Shown: positions 33,079-42,444 of the stretch, piece by piece
How the letters are laid out: each line of letters opens with the position of its first letter
Numbering within the stretch: the first letter of the stretch is position 1
Origin: Gammaproteobacteria bacterium
GTDB lineage: Bacteria; Pseudomonadota; Gammaproteobacteria; Pseudomonadales; Azotimanducaceae
Reading direction: 5' to 3'
DNA length: 64,000 nt
Assembly (NCBI GenBank): GCA_030425195.1
Contig: JAUIAV010000024.1
Span: 1-64,000 of the forward strand
Notes under the pieces: generated by a model
The model's input: the letters and a program-made list of their open reading frames with translations, nothing else
The model's database searches: none
What the model was told of the DNA's origin: nothing
Position numbers and translations under genes: made by a program

Positions 33079-34314
33079 ATGAACGATCCGGAGGATCTGC
33101 GGCAGTCGGTCACCGACTGGCTGGAAGAAAACTGGGACCCCGATGCGAAGCTGGTTGAGTGGCGGTCGAAGCTGGTGGACTCGGGCTGGGGCATGCCGAC
33201 CTGGCCGGAACGCTGGTACGGCCGCGGGCTGTCCGGCGAGCAGGCGGCCGCGGTGCTCGACGTCTTCGCAGAGGCCGGCGCGGTCGGCGTCGCGAGCGGG
33301 GGCCCCGGGCGTCTCGCGGCGGTCACCATTCTCGAGCACGGCACTGACGCCCAGAAGGAGAAGTATCTGCGCCGTATCCTCACCGGGGAGGATCTGTGGT
33401 GCCAGCTGTTCAGCGAACCCGGCAGCGGGTCCGATCTGGCGGGTGCCACGACCAGAGCCGACCGGATCGACGATGGCTGGCGGATCAATGGCCAGAAAGT
33501 CTGGAACACCAGTGCGCATCACGCCCGCTATGGTCTCCTGGTCGCGAGAACCGACTGGGACCTGCCGAAGCACCAGGGCCTTTCCTACTTCCTGCTGGAT
33601 ATGGATCAGGAAGGAGTGAACGTCAAGCAGCTCAAACAGATGAACGGACACGCGTCCTTCAACGAGGTGTTCTTCACCGATGCCTTCATACCCCACGGCG
33701 AGATGCTCGGACAGGAAGGCGATGGCTGGAAGGTGGCCATGACGACGCTGGCCAACGAGCGGCGCATGGCCGACGTGCTGCGGAACGCCTCGTCTGGGGA
33801 ACGCAGAGGGTCGATCTACGAGGAGGTCCGCCGCGAGAACGAGGTGCTCATGGCACCCTACACCTGGTATCCCCAGCGCGCTGGACGCGTGGATCTGCTT
33901 GTGAAACGGGCGCAGGAGACCGGACGGATCCAGGATCCGGTGGTCCGACAGGAAATCGCGAAGGTGCTCATCATGGCCCGTTCCGCCGAATGGACGGCAA
34001 AGCGGGCGCGTGCTGCTCAGCAGCAGGGCAGACCTCAGGGGCCCGAAGGCTCCCTCGGAAAGCTGGCCGCCAGCAACGTGGCCCGTGCAGCAGCACAGGC
34101 GCACACGCTGATCACCGGCGCCGACGCGCTGCTGTCCGGCGAACAGAGTGCGGAGAACGGTATCATCGCGGAGATCCTGGTTTCCGTGCCGGCGATTTCC
34201 ATCGCCGGCGGCACGGATGAGATTCAGCGGAACATTATCGCAGAACGGGTACTGGGTATGGAGAAGGAACCCCGGTTCGACCAGGGACCGTTCCGTGACG
34301 TCCGCCGCAACTGA
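33079..34314 (+). CDS. Acyl-CoA dehydrogenase subunit, probable catalytic partner
   Basis: 411 residues. GDP motifs: WCQLFSEPGSGSDLAGATTR (FAD/substrate contact), NGQKVWNTSAHHA, TTLANERRM with a Glu at the position used as base in long-chain-type enzymes, and C-terminal GGTDEIQRNIIAERVLGM. It begins two bases after the preceding dehydrogenase gene. A CoA-transferase follows. The three genes look like one acid-activation and dehydrogenation unit. SD GGGGA lies nine bases before the ATG. Confidence 0.92.
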   Translation: MNDPEDLRQSVTDWLEENWDPDAKLVEWRSKLVDSGWGMPTWPERWYGRGLSGEQAAAVLDVFAEAGAVGVASGGPGRLAAVTILEHGTDAQKEKYLRRILTGEDLWCQLFSEPGSGSDLAGATTRADRIDDGWRINGQKVWNTSAHHARYGLLVARTDWDLPKHQGLSYFLLDMDQEGVNVKQLKQMNGHASFNEVFFTDAFIPHGEMLGQEGDGWKVAMTTLANERRMADVLRNASSGERRGSIYEEVRRENEVLMAPYTWYPQRAGRVDLLVKRAQETGRIQDPVVRQEIAKVLIMARSAEWTAKRARAAQQQGRPQGPEGSLGKLAASNVARAAAQAHTLITGADALLSGEQSAENGIIAEILVSVPAISIAGGTDEIQRNIIAERVLGMEKEPRFDQGPFRDVRRN

Positions 34315-34358
34315 GCCGGAACCTGCTGATATCAACGAAGCATTGGAAGGAAAACGTT

Positions 34359-35552
34359 TTGAGTAGAACGAGACCGCTGGACGGCATTCGGGTCGTGGAA
34401 GTCGGACAGCTGCTGGCCGGCCCTTTCGCAGGCACCCTGCTCGCCTATTTCGGCGCCGAGGTGATCAAGGTCGAACCCCCGGGTACCGGGGACCCCATCC
34501 GCACCTGGCGGATGGTGGACGAGAACGGCACCTCCTACTGGTGGCGCTCGCTGGCCCGCAACAAGAAATCGGTGACGGCGAATCTGAGAAGCGAGGCCGG
34601 CCGTGAGGTGGTGCGGCGTCTGATCGGGTCGGCAGATGTGGTGATCGAAAATTTCAAACCCGGCACCATGGAGAAGTGGGGGCTGGGGCCGGAGGACTTC
34701 AAGGCGGTCAACCCTGGGCTCATCTTTGCCCGCATTTCCGGCTACGGTCAGACCGGACCGTACGCGACGAAACCGGGCTTCGCCTCCGTCACGGAAGGAT
34801 TCAGCGGATTCCGGCATCTGAACGGTTTTCCCGGCGAAGCACCCGTGCGACCGAATCTGAGCACCGGGGATACGGTGGCCGGACTGCACGCCGCACTCGG
34901 TATTCTGCTGGCGCTCCTCGAACGGCGACAGGCCGAGGAAGGCCAGGTGGTGGACGTGGCCCTGTACGAGTCCATGTACAACCTCATGGAAGGCGTGGTG
35001 CCCGAATACTCGGGCACTGGTGAGATCCGCCAGGCATCCGGCACCACCATCACGGGCATCGTGCCCACCAACACCTATCCCTGCAGCGACGGAAAGTACG
35101 TGGTGATCGGCGGCAACGGGGATTCCATCTTCGTCCGCCTCATGGAAGCCATGGACCGGCACGATCTGGCGAGCGATCCCGCGCTGGCGGACAACACGGG
35201 ACGGGTCGCTCAGCAGACTCTGCTCGATGAAGCGATAGCCGAATGGACGGCCGCACGGACCGCAGCGGACGTGGTCGAGGCGCTGGAAGCAGCCGACGTA
35301 CCCGTCGGTCTGATCTACGACGTGGCAGACATGATGGCGGACCCTCAGTATCAGGCTCGCGGCATGTTCGAGTCCGTGGACGTGAACGGCAGGGAGCTGG
35401 CGATCCCCGCGATCCTGCCGAAGCTCACCCGAACTCCCGGCTTCACGGACTGGCCCGGCCCCGAGGTGGGCGAGCACCGGGACGAAGTGCTCAAGACCGC
35501 AGGGTATACGGACGGGGAGATTGCCGACCTTCAGAAGAACGGCGACGTCTGA
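34359..35552 (+). CDS. Class III CoA-transferase (CaiB/BaiF family)
   Basis: 397 residues from a TTG start; GGAAGG lies eight bases upstream and no in-frame ATG precedes the conserved N terminus RPLDGIRVVEVGQLLAGPFA. Other motifs: ENFKPGTMEKWGLGPED, RISGYGQTGP and the catalytic Asp in LSTGDTVAGLHAALG. Closest in pattern to succinyl-CoA-dependent transferases. Lies 44 bp behind the dehydrogenase pair, so it likely activates or recycles the same acid. Confidence 0.91.
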   Translation: MSRTRPLDGIRVVEVGQLLAGPFAGTLLAYFGAEVIKVEPPGTGDPIRTWRMVDENGTSYWWRSLARNKKSVTANLRSEAGREVVRRLIGSADVVIENFKPGTMEKWGLGPEDFKAVNPGLIFARISGYGQTGPYATKPGFASVTEGFSGFRHLNGFPGEAPVRPNLSTGDTVAGLHAALGILLALLERRQAEEGQVVDVALYESMYNLMEGVVPEYSGTGEIRQASGTTITGIVPTNTYPCSDGKYVVIGGNGDSIFVRLMEAMDRHDLASDPALADNTGRVAQQTLLDEAIAEWTAARTAADVVEALEAADVPVGLIYDVADMMADPQYQARGMFESVDVNGRELAIPAILPKLTRTPGFTDWPGPEVGEHRDEVLKTAGYTDGEIADLQKNGDV

Positions 35553-35558
35553 GAGAAA

Positions 35559-36626
35559 TCAGTTGCCCGCACCGATGGTGACCGCCGGGCCTCTGTTCAC
35601 CTGCTGGGCCGCCGTCAGCTGCATGATGATCATGAGAAAGGAGAACGTCTTCTTGGAGTCGATGTCCCGGTCGTCGATGTAATACCAGAAGCCGCGGCTC
35701 TGAATGCTCACCAGCGCATCTTCGGGTTTCTCCGGACTCGAGTAGACCCAGAGCAGCGGTCGGCTCCGGTGATCGTCTTCGGCCACGGTCCGGTTGGCCC
35801 GGGTACGGCCCTCCTGAACATGCTCCTCGGGCACCAGAATGTAGGCGGCGCTTTCCGTCAGAATGTCCATGATCGACATGGTCTGCATGGCGATGGTCCG
35901 GCCGTCTCTGAAGTAGGGACCGAAGACCACCTCCACGCCTTCTCCTCCGCCATCACTGAGCCGCAGATGCGACATCAGCGTCCCGATCGCCTGCACGATG
36001 GCCGGATTCTCGTCCACGTCCCGCAGATAGACGAACGTCCTTACCCTGTCCGTGTCTTCGCCTTTCTCCCGCCGGATACCCAGCGCTTCCTCGTCCTGCA
36101 GGACCTTGAACGCATCCAGCACCTCGAAGAAGTGCGGGTTCAACTGCCGGGTCGCCGGATCGTAAGCACCGACACCGTTGATCGACTTCAACAGCAGCCG
36201 GAGTGAGCGTTCAGCGTTCCAGCCCGCCTCGATCAGCGAGAAGACTTCGTCCGGATTGATGGGCGTGAGCAGATTGGCGGCAAAGTCCTGACCTTCGACC
36301 GGCGAGTAGGTGATGGTGGGGCGTTCGGACCACACGGCACGGCCGCCCCCCTGCACGGTATCGTCTCCGGTGAAGCTCGTCTGATAGCCGGCCCGGAGCT
36401 CGGCAGAGGTCTCCAGCCCGTACTGGGCAATCACCGAAGTCACGTTCAGAAACACCGGGGATTCGCCGTAGCGCATGGCCACCATGTTGGTGAGCATCTG
36501 TTCCTCCCAGGAATCCCGGATGGCGCGGTTGTACTCGAAGCGATCCCGCAGGATGGTATTCGGGCCGATGTTCAGACAGCCGCCGACGAGGAGGCAGAGG
36601 CCGATGAGGACGACGGAACGGATCAC
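35559..36626 (-). CDS. Predicted lipoprotein of unknown function
   Basis: 355 residues. The N terminus MIRSVVLIGLCLLVGGC is a lipoprotein signal with Cys17 acylated. The mature protein has LRDRFEYNRAIRDSWEEQML, GYQTSFTGDD and a C-terminal YSSPEKPEDALVSIQSRGFW with SFLMIIMQLTAA. I do not recognise a named domain. It is the last gene of an operon with two PaaI-type thioesterases and a PLDc_N protein; its start overlaps the preceding stop by four bases. Confidence 0.7.
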   Translation of the reverse strand: MIRSVVLIGLCLLVGGCLNIGPNTILRDRFEYNRAIRDSWEEQMLTNMVAMRYGESPVFLNVTSVIAQYGLETSAELRAGYQTSFTGDDTVQGGGRAVWSERPTITYSPVEGQDFAANLLTPINPDEVFSLIEAGWNAERSLRLLLKSINGVGAYDPATRQLNPHFFEVLDAFKVLQDEEALGIRREKGEDTDRVRTFVYLRDVDENPAIVQAIGTLMSHLRLSDGGGEGVEVVFGPYFRDGRTIAMQTMSIMDILTESAAYILVPEEHVQEGRTRANRTVAEDDHRSRPLLWVYSSPEKPEDALVSIQSRGFWYYIDDRDIDSKKTFSFLMIIMQLTAAQQVNRGPAVTIGAGN

Positions 36627-37060
36627 AGCGGCGCCAGCAGATAGTGGCCCTGAGACAGGGCGATGGGACGGTCTCGGCTTTCCTGCCAGATTTCCGATCG
36701 GACGTTGGCCACCCGCCTGCCCTGCCGGTTGACGATGGCACGGCCGTAGGTCGTCACGCCCCGTCCGGAACGGAGATAGTCGAAGTTCACGTCAACGGTC
36801 TTCGGGATGCGTTCACACGCGGTCTCGTACAGCAGCTGCAGCACCGCCGTGATTTCGAGGAAGGCACCGATCACACCGCCGTGAATCGCAGGCAGGATCG
36901 GGTTGCCGACCAGCTCGTCCTTGAACGGCAGGACGGTGATCACTTCGTTCCCCTGCTGCTGTACCTCCACGCCGAGAAAGGCCGCATAAGGAATGGCGGC
37001 AACGACCGCGGCCATGTCCTGGCCCTTGCCCTGCTGCCGGAGCTCACTGAGGATCTTCAA
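36623..37060 (-). CDS. PaaI-family thioesterase (hotdog)
   Basis: 145 residues from a TTG start, whose TTGA overlaps the stop of the upstream thioesterase. The hotdog motif IHGGVIGAFLEITAV is typical of PaaI/YigI-like acyl-CoA thioesterases, with NFDYLRSG on the following strand. Adjacent thioesterase genes suggest a heteromer or different chain specificities. Confidence 0.85.
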   Translation of the reverse strand: MKILSELRQQGKGQDMAAVVAAIPYAAFLGVEVQQQGNEVITVLPFKDELVGNPILPAIHGGVIGAFLEITAVLQLLYETACERIPKTVDVNFDYLRSGRGVTTYGRAIVNRQGRRVANVRSEIWQESRDRPIALSQGHYLLAPL

Positions 37061-37488
37061 AGAGGCGGCCTCGGTGTGTTGGGCGTATTCATCATGAAAG
37101 CGGCCACGCAGGTGGCCACCGGATCGTCCCGGGTCTCATGGAACGCCCAGGCACGGACGAAGGCGATGTTCGGGGTCCGCTTGTAGCACTCCCCGGCCGC
37201 CCAGAGATCCCTGCCCGGGGTCGCCGGGCCCATGTAGTCGATTCTGAGATCGAGTGTGGCGATGGCCGCCTCCTCCCTCGGACTGTCCGGCGGCCGGGCC
37301 ACCATGCCTGCCGTCTGATCGAGGAGCGCGGTGATGACCCCGCCATGCAGAACCCCTGTGTCCGGGTCACCGATGAGATGCTCCGAGTACGGCAGACGGA
37401 TCGCCGGGGTCCCGTCAGCCAGGGTATCCATGACCAGACCGATGGCGAGCCCGTGCGGGACCTGGGAGTATCCGTCCACATCCGTCAT
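37057..37488 (-). CDS. PaaI-family thioesterase (hotdog)
   Basis: 143 residues with VLHGGVITALLDQTAGM, the Asp/Glu-containing hotdog helix of PaaI-type acyl-CoA thioesterases, then LDLRIDYMGPATPG. It is followed by the second thioesterase with a four-base overlap; the pair probably removes CoA from aromatic or medium-chain acyl groups. Confidence 0.87.
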   Translation of the reverse strand: MTDVDGYSQVPHGLAIGLVMDTLADGTPAIRLPYSEHLIGDPDTGVLHGGVITALLDQTAGMVARPPDSPREEAAIATLDLRIDYMGPATPGRDLWAAGECYKRTPNIAFVRAWAFHETRDDPVATCVAAFMMNTPNTPRPPL

Positions 37489-37494
37489 GCCGGG

Positions 37495-37677
37495 TCAGTC
37501 GCCCTTGGGTCCCAGCAGAAACCAGAGAAGAACCCCGAGCAGCGGCAGCAGAAGAATCAGCACCGTCCAGCCTACCTTGGCGCCCGTGCTCGCATTGCTG
37601 CCGATCACCTTGACGATGGCGTACACATCCAGAATGAGGATGATCAGACCGCCGATTCCGCCGACTTCGATTCCCAT
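37495..37677 (-). CDS. Small membrane protein, PLD nuclease N-terminal-like (PLDc_N)
   Basis: 60 residues with two hydrophobic segments (GIGGLIILILDVYAIVKVIG and GWTVLILLLPLLGVLLWFLLG) ending in GPKGD; the LPLLGVLLWFLLG string is the PLDc_N signature. Start 37677 has GAGGT five bases upstream; an ATG at 37698 would add seven residues. First gene of the thioesterase operon. Confidence 0.8.
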   Translation of the reverse strand: MGIEVGGIGGLIILILDVYAIVKVIGSNASTGAKVGWTVLILLLPLLGVLLWFLLGPKGD

Positions 37678-37767
37678 GAGAGACCTCGCGTTGCTCAATA
37701 CCGGTATTCAGAGCATAGCGGATCAGGAGGCGGAACGAGTGACCGCTTCCCGACCGTCGCGCTGATG

Positions 37768-38172
37768 TTATTGAACCGGCGAAAAATCGGCCGCCGTCAT
37801 GAACTGACTGACGATGCCGTTCTCAATCAGGATGGGACCATCCCTGCGCGAATCACGGTAAACGGTCTGCCACTCCGGATCACTGACGAAAGACTGCCAG
37901 TTGGCGGCCGGATCACCATTGTCATGCGCGAGGATGTAGATGAGGGTGTTCTGCGTATCCACGGGAATCCAGTAGCCCACATTGCGCATGCCGTGCTTCT
38001 GGAAGATGCGCATGGTGTGCTCTCGAAATCGCGCCTGCAGGGCCGGCAACCGGCCCTCGTGCACGGTATAGGTCCGCAGCTCGAATACCGGCGTTTCTCC
38101 CGCGCGCGCATTCATGGTCAGGCCCGCCATCGCCAGTCCGATCAGCAGGCCTGACGTCATCATCTTCCGCAT
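37768..38172 (-). CDS. NIPSNAP-family secreted protein
   Basis: 134 residues with a signal peptide (SGLLIGLAMAGLTMNARA). The mature part FELRTYTVHEGRLPALQARF and RIFQKHGMRNVGYW matches the NIPSNAP ferredoxin-like fold. Members are of unclear function. GGGGAG lies seven bases before the ATG. It lies alone between the PLDc_N operon and the enoyl-CoA hydratase gene. Confidence 0.88.
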   Translation of the reverse strand: MRKMMTSGLLIGLAMAGLTMNARAGETPVFELRTYTVHEGRLPALQARFREHTMRIFQKHGMRNVGYWIPVDTQNTLIYILAHDNGDPAANWQSFVSDPEWQTVYRDSRRDGPILIENGIVSQFMTAADFSPVQ

Positions 38173-38242
38173 CGTCTTTCTCCCCTGGAGTCCGGTCGTA
38201 TGAAGCCGGACAGTTTACGGCATCGCGCACACCGGAGACGAT

Positions 38243-39052
38243 CTATCGGAAGCTGAACTGCGGTTTGCGCTTCTCCCTGAATGCACGGATGGCTTCCGCC
38301 GCATCTTCGCTCTGGCCCGAGAGAATCATGTGCTGGGCTTCCATGGCCAGCGACTCGCGCAGTCCCTGGAACGCTCCGCGGTTCAGATTCCGCTTCATCA
38401 GCCGGAGCGCGGTAGCCGGCCCGTTGGCGATCTCGGCGGCATAGTTCTGCGCATCCTCCCGGAAGCTGTCCGGATCGAACACCCGGTTTACCAGTGAGAG
38501 ACGCTCACAGGTTTCTGCATCCACTCTCTCCGATCGGAACATGAGCTCCTTCGCCTTTGCCTGACCGACCAGACGGTTCAGGAACCAGCTGGCGCCGTAA
38601 TCCCCTGACAGCCCGATGCTGGCGAACGCCGTCACGATGAAGGCGTCCCGCGCCGCCACCCGGAGATCACAGGCGAGAGCAATGGAGAGTCCCGCGCCGG
38701 CGGCCGGCCCGGGCAATGCCGCTACCGTCGGCTTGGCGAACTCATAAAGCCGCAGCGTCAGGGTCTCCTGACGGAGGGTCAGCTCGGTGACCCGTTCCTC
38801 CTGCGATCCTGATGAGGTACCGCTGCCCATTCCGCTCACGTCGCCTCCGGAGCAGAACGCCTTGCCTGCCCCGGTGATCATCACGCAACCCACACGGGAA
38901 TCCGCTTCCAGCACCGGCAGGATCTCCCGCAATGCGGGCGTGAGCACGTCGCCGAGGGCGTTCCGTTTTTCGGGTTTGTTGAGCGTTACCGTGGCAACCC
39001 GATTCTCGAGCGTCACCAGCAGCTCGTCCGTACCTGTGTCCATAGTGATCAC
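38243..39052 (-). CDS. Enoyl-CoA hydratase/isomerase
   Basis: 269 residues. Crotonase motifs: LNKPEKRNALG, AFCSGGDVSGMG (oxyanion hole), AAGAGLSIALACDLRVA and IGLSGDYGASW. In true hydratases the latter segment has a catalytic Glu; here Asp occurs, as in PaaG-type isomerases. GTG 39052 is chosen as start because GGGGAG lies eight bases before it; the ATG at 39043 is further from the site. It is divergent from the isomerase gene, with 88 bp between. Confidence 0.9.
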   Translation of the reverse strand: MITMDTGTDELLVTLENRVATVTLNKPEKRNALGDVLTPALREILPVLEADSRVGCVMITGAGKAFCSGGDVSGMGSGTSSGSQEERVTELTLRQETLTLRLYEFAKPTVAALPGPAAGAGLSIALACDLRVAARDAFIVTAFASIGLSGDYGASWFLNRLVGQAKAKELMFRSERVDAETCERLSLVNRVFDPDSFREDAQNYAAEIANGPATALRLMKRNLNRGAFQGLRESLAMEAQHMILSGQSEDAAEAIRAFREKRKPQFSFR

Positions 39053-39140
39053 GAATCGTTCTCCCCGGCCATTTTGAGTTGCATTATAAAACTAATCAGC
39101 TTATGTTTTCGAAGTCTTTCCAGCACCCGGAGTCTCTGCC

Positions 39141-39758
39141 ATGGCCATCCCCACCGTGGAGTTTCACTTCGATTTCGGCAGTCCCAACGCCTACCTGTCC
39201 CACCTGGTCGTTCCACAGATCGAAACGCGAACGGGTGTGAAATTCGAGTACGTACCCGTCCTCCTCGGTGGTGTGTTCAAGGCGACCGGTAACGTCTCAC
39301 CCGCGGTTTCTCTGCACGGGATTCGAAACAAGCCGGACTATGCGCGTATCGAAACCGAACGCTTTCTGGCGGCCTACGGGGTGCCCGCCTATACGCCGAA
39401 TCCGCACTTCCCGGTCAATACGCTGAAGATCATGCGCGGCGCGGTCTATGCGCAGACACAGAAATTTTTCGACGCCTATGTGGACGCGGTCTACGGCCAC
39501 ATGTGGCGGGACGCACTGAAGATGGACGACGTGGATGTGATCGAAGCGGCGCTGACCAGGTCCGGACTGCCTGCGTCTGAAATCCTCACCGGGATGGAAG
39601 ACCCGGAGGTGAAAGCGAAACTCATCGCCAACACGGAGGCTTCGGTGACGCGCGGCACCTTCGGTTCTCCCACGTTCTACGTGAACGGCGAGATCTACTT
39701 CGGCAAAGACCGGCTGCGGGACGTGGAAGAGGCCATCCAGGCAGTCATGGCCGCCTGA
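39141..39758 (+). CDS. 2-hydroxychromene-2-carboxylate isomerase-like (DsbA-fold, GST kappa)
   Basis: 205 residues. The active-site serine is in FDFGSPNAYL (Ser14), followed by the helical insert and the cis-Pro loop GTFGSPTFYVNGEIYFGKDRL near the C terminus. The family includes NahD of naphthalene breakdown and glutathione-dependent isomerases. With aromatic and steroid-type genes nearby it may act in ring breakdown; the true substrate is unknown. Confidence 0.88.
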   Translation: MAIPTVEFHFDFGSPNAYLSHLVVPQIETRTGVKFEYVPVLLGGVFKATGNVSPAVSLHGIRNKPDYARIETERFLAAYGVPAYTPNPHFPVNTLKIMRGAVYAQTQKFFDAYVDAVYGHMWRDALKMDDVDVIEAALTRSGLPASEILTGMEDPEVKAKLIANTEASVTRGTFGSPTFYVNGEIYFGKDRLRDVEEAIQAVMAA

Positions 39759-39774
39759 TTCTCAACGTCAGCCC

Positions 39775-40320
39775 TCAGTCCCCGCTGGCTGCAATCCGGT
39801 TCAGCACGTCTCTGCGCAGCCGGCGCATCCGGTTCGAATCACCAGCCTCGGCCGCGACTCTGAGAAACCGGCCATAGGCACCCCGCGCGCTCTCCGCATC
39901 ACCGAGACTCTCGTAGGCGACCGCGGCGTTCAGATACGCCAGCGACGCTTTCGAATCCACCTGCAGGGCCACCTCCAGGAACTGGAGGGCTACCTGAGGT
40001 CGACCCCGCTCCTGGGCAATCACGGCCCGCTGAACCCAGAGGTCGGCCAGGTCGGATTCCAGGGTGAGCGCGTCATCGAGCAGCGCTGCAGCCTCGTCCA
40101 GGTTGCCTTCGAGCAGATGTGCCGTGCCCAGCCAGAAAGGTACTTCCCATCGGCTGCCGGTCTCGACGTTTTCCAGCATCCGGATCGCTGCCGCGTGGTC
40201 GCTGCGTTCGAGCGCGCCGGCGGCTTCAGCAATCCGGTCGTCCACCCTGTCAGCGGCTGCCTGCACGGCCGAGCACAGCAGCAGTCCGGCCAGAAGGGTC
40301 CGGTAGTTGAATGTCTTCAT
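39775..40320 (-). CDS. TPR protein, last gene of the MSHA-like operon (MshN-like position)
   Basis: 181 residues with a signal peptide (YRTLLAGLLLCSAVQAAA) and TPR-like repeats between about residues 30 and 150 (AHLLEGNLDEAAALLDDAL, AVIAQERGRPQVALQFLEVA, AVAYESLGDAESARGAYGRF). In the Vibrio MSHA locus a TPR protein (MshN) follows the secretin gene, so this may be its counterpart. Its ATG overlaps the secretin stop (TGATG); GAGGAG is seven bases upstream. Confidence 0.8.
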   Translation of the reverse strand: MKTFNYRTLLAGLLLCSAVQAAADRVDDRIAEAAGALERSDHAAAIRMLENVETGSRWEVPFWLGTAHLLEGNLDEAAALLDDALTLESDLADLWVQRAVIAQERGRPQVALQFLEVALQVDSKASLAYLNAAVAYESLGDAESARGAYGRFLRVAAEAGDSNRMRRLRRDVLNRIAASGD

Positions 40321-41930
40321 CAGATGTCTCCTCTGCGCAGTGCCCGCTGAGTCACATCGGAAGCATCCGGCGTGTCCGGATGTCCGATCAGCCGCGGCGT
40401 GACGAACATCACCAGTTCCGTCCGCTCCGTCGCGTCGTACTGTCCCTTGAACAACCCGCCGATCCCCGGCACACCGGCAAGGCCGATGATGCCGCGGTCG
40501 GTTTTGCTGCTGATGTCCTGTATGAGACCGCCGATCACGATGGTGTTGCCGCTGCGCGTGCGGACCAGAGAGGAGGCCTGACTCACGTCCAGATTGGGTG
40601 CGGAGGAGACCACGTTACCGGTGTCGTCCTTGACCTCGCTGACACTGGAAACCCGGGTGACCACCGGTGAGACGTCCATGGTGATCCATCCATCCATGGA
40701 GATCTGCGGAGTGATTGCCAGCACCACACCCTCTGTCACCACCTGAGGAACATCCGTGGAAAATACCTGTGATCCCGCCGACGTGCTGTCCGTGAGCTGC
40801 TCCCGGCGAAAGAAGGTGCGGTCCGTACCCACCTTGATCAGCGCCGACTGGTTGTTGAGCGTGCGGATCCTCGGCTGAGAAACCACCTCCACGTCGCCCT
40901 GCTCCTCCAGAGCCGTGATCACGGCGGTGAGATTGTTCGTACCGTCCGCATCGACGTCGGAGAACACCAGGTTCACCACATTCGACAACGGCGCAAAACC
41001 GCCGGCCGGGCTGGTCACCGTATTGTTGATGTTGAAATCCCAGTTGCTTCCCGCATTGGTTTCCGAGACCAGCCGGGACCAGTCGATCCCCAGCGCCTGG
41101 TCTTCCCGCAGAACCACCTGGACGATCTTCACTTCGATGTCCACCTGCCGGTAGATGGAGCGGTTGACCTGATCCACGAAGCGGGCGACCTCGTTCACGC
41201 GACGGTGCTGATCCGTGATCTGCACCATACCCGCCAGACGGTTCACCACCAGGCGTCCGGTCTCGGACACGATGGCCTCCAGCTGCGCCTCGATCTCTTC
41301 CCAGAAGTCCACCTTGTCCACCTGCTCGATGGTCATCGCGCCGGCCGTGTTGTCGGATCCGCTGCCACCGGCGCTGCCGCTGCTGCCGCCGCCGTCCACG
41401 CCGGAATTCACCTGCGCACGGCTGCTGCCGGAACCGCTGCGCACCAGACGGATGTAGTCGATGGTGAAGGTACGCGTTTCCGTGGACTTCACGTGGATCA
41501 GGTTTTCCTCCCGGGTGAAAAAGTAGCCCCTGCTGTCCAGCAGGGCAGCCATGGCGTGGGCAAAGGGCAGATTGCTGAAGTCCACGTTGACCGTCCCGCT
41601 GACCTCCTCGTCGATCACCATGTTGAGGTCATAGGCTTCGCCGAAGAGCTCCAGCGCGCGCCGCAGCGGCAGGTCATCCGCAGCAAAGGTGAACAGCGGC
41701 TCGCTGGCTTCTGCCGGAACCAGCGGCAGGAGCGCGGGCCAGGCGATGCGGTCCGACACCGGGAAGCCGGCTTCGCCGAGCTGCACCGCTGCTGCCGTCG
41801 ACGTGTCTTCCACAGGCGCCGTTTCCGGCGCAGCACCCGCACATCCACCCAGCAGCACCAGTATCAGCACGATGCCGTTCTGCCAACGGGAGGTCCTTCG
41901 CCCGATCATCATTCGTGTCATCCTTGTCAT
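40320..41930 (-). CDS. MshL-like secretin (outer-membrane pore), lipoprotein
   Basis: 536 residues. N-terminal lipobox VLLGGC with Cys30. Secretin and TonB short N-terminal segment is visible as LFTFAADDLPLRRALELFGE and VSGTVNVDFSNLPFAHAM; then the Ser/Gly-rich region typical of MshL (RSGSGSSRAQVNSG...), and the C-terminal secretin domain with VVSQPRIRTLNNQSALIKVG and VIGGLIQDI. It forms the outer-membrane channel for the pilus. It starts four bases past the upstream stop and runs straight into the TPR gene. Confidence 0.92.
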   Translation of the reverse strand: MTRMTRMMIGRRTSRWQNGIVLILVLLGGCAGAAPETAPVEDTSTAAAVQLGEAGFPVSDRIAWPALLPLVPAEASEPLFTFAADDLPLRRALELFGEAYDLNMVIDEEVSGTVNVDFSNLPFAHAMAALLDSRGYFFTREENLIHVKSTETRTFTIDYIRLVRSGSGSSRAQVNSGVDGGGSSGSAGGSGSDNTAGAMTIEQVDKVDFWEEIEAQLEAIVSETGRLVVNRLAGMVQITDQHRRVNEVARFVDQVNRSIYRQVDIEVKIVQVVLREDQALGIDWSRLVSETNAGSNWDFNINNTVTSPAGGFAPLSNVVNLVFSDVDADGTNNLTAVITALEEQGDVEVVSQPRIRTLNNQSALIKVGTDRTFFRREQLTDSTSAGSQVFSTDVPQVVTEGVVLAITPQISMDGWITMDVSPVVTRVSSVSEVKDDTGNVVSSAPNLDVSQASSLVRTRSGNTIVIGGLIQDISSKTDRGIIGLAGVPGIGGLFKGQYDATERTELVMFVTPRLIGHPDTPDASDVTQRALRRGDI

Positions 41931-41934
41931 CGAT

Positions 41935-42444
41935 TCACCTATGTCCTTCAGGTGTGTTGTTCCTGATCGCGAGCCAGTGAGAGCGGTTCACGGACGCAAT
42001 GAGGACCCCGTTCTCCCTGATGCGTTCTACCCGGTATTCGCCAATGCGGTCGCCTACACGGACGATCCGATCGTCCAGCACGGCCAGCAGAGATTCCGGC
42101 CCGGCGACCAGCGCATCCAGCCGCGGCAGCACCGGTGTGCGCCCCATCGGTACTGATCTGCGCACGACGGTCTCTGTATCGCCAGACACCGGAGAGAACG
42201 GATCCCGCCGGGGCGAGTCATTCCAGGTGAGCAGACCGCTGAGCACGGACCGGCCCGGACGGACGACAACCGGCTGGTCTTCGTCTGCCGTCTCTTCGGC
42301 AAGCAGATAGAAGTCCGGGTCCTCCGCGTCGTCGAATTCGGGCCGTTCCAGAAAAGGTGCACCGATCGACGTGAGCATCAGCATCAGGGAACACGCCGCC
42401 AGGCCGATGACGAAATACCGGTTGTTGAACAGCCGTCTGATCAC
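41935..42444 (-). CDS. PilP/MshK-like inner-membrane protein of the pilus operon
   Basis: 169 residues from GTG 42444 with GGGAGG upstream. One N-terminal membrane anchor (FVIGLAACSLMLMLTSIGA), a disordered acidic linker, and a C-terminal beta domain (RIVRVGDRIGEYRVERIREN) resembling PilP or GspC homology regions, which contact the secretin. GTGA overlap with the PilO-like gene. Identification rests mainly on position and topology. Confidence 0.65.
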   Translation of the reverse strand: MIRRLFNNRYFVIGLAACSLMLMLTSIGAPFLERPEFDDAEDPDFYLLAEETADEDQPVVVRPGRSVLSGLLTWNDSPRRDPFSPVSGDTETVVRRSVPMGRTPVLPRLDALVAGPESLLAVLDDRIVRVGDRIGEYRVERIRENGVLIASVNRSHWLAIRNNTPEGHR

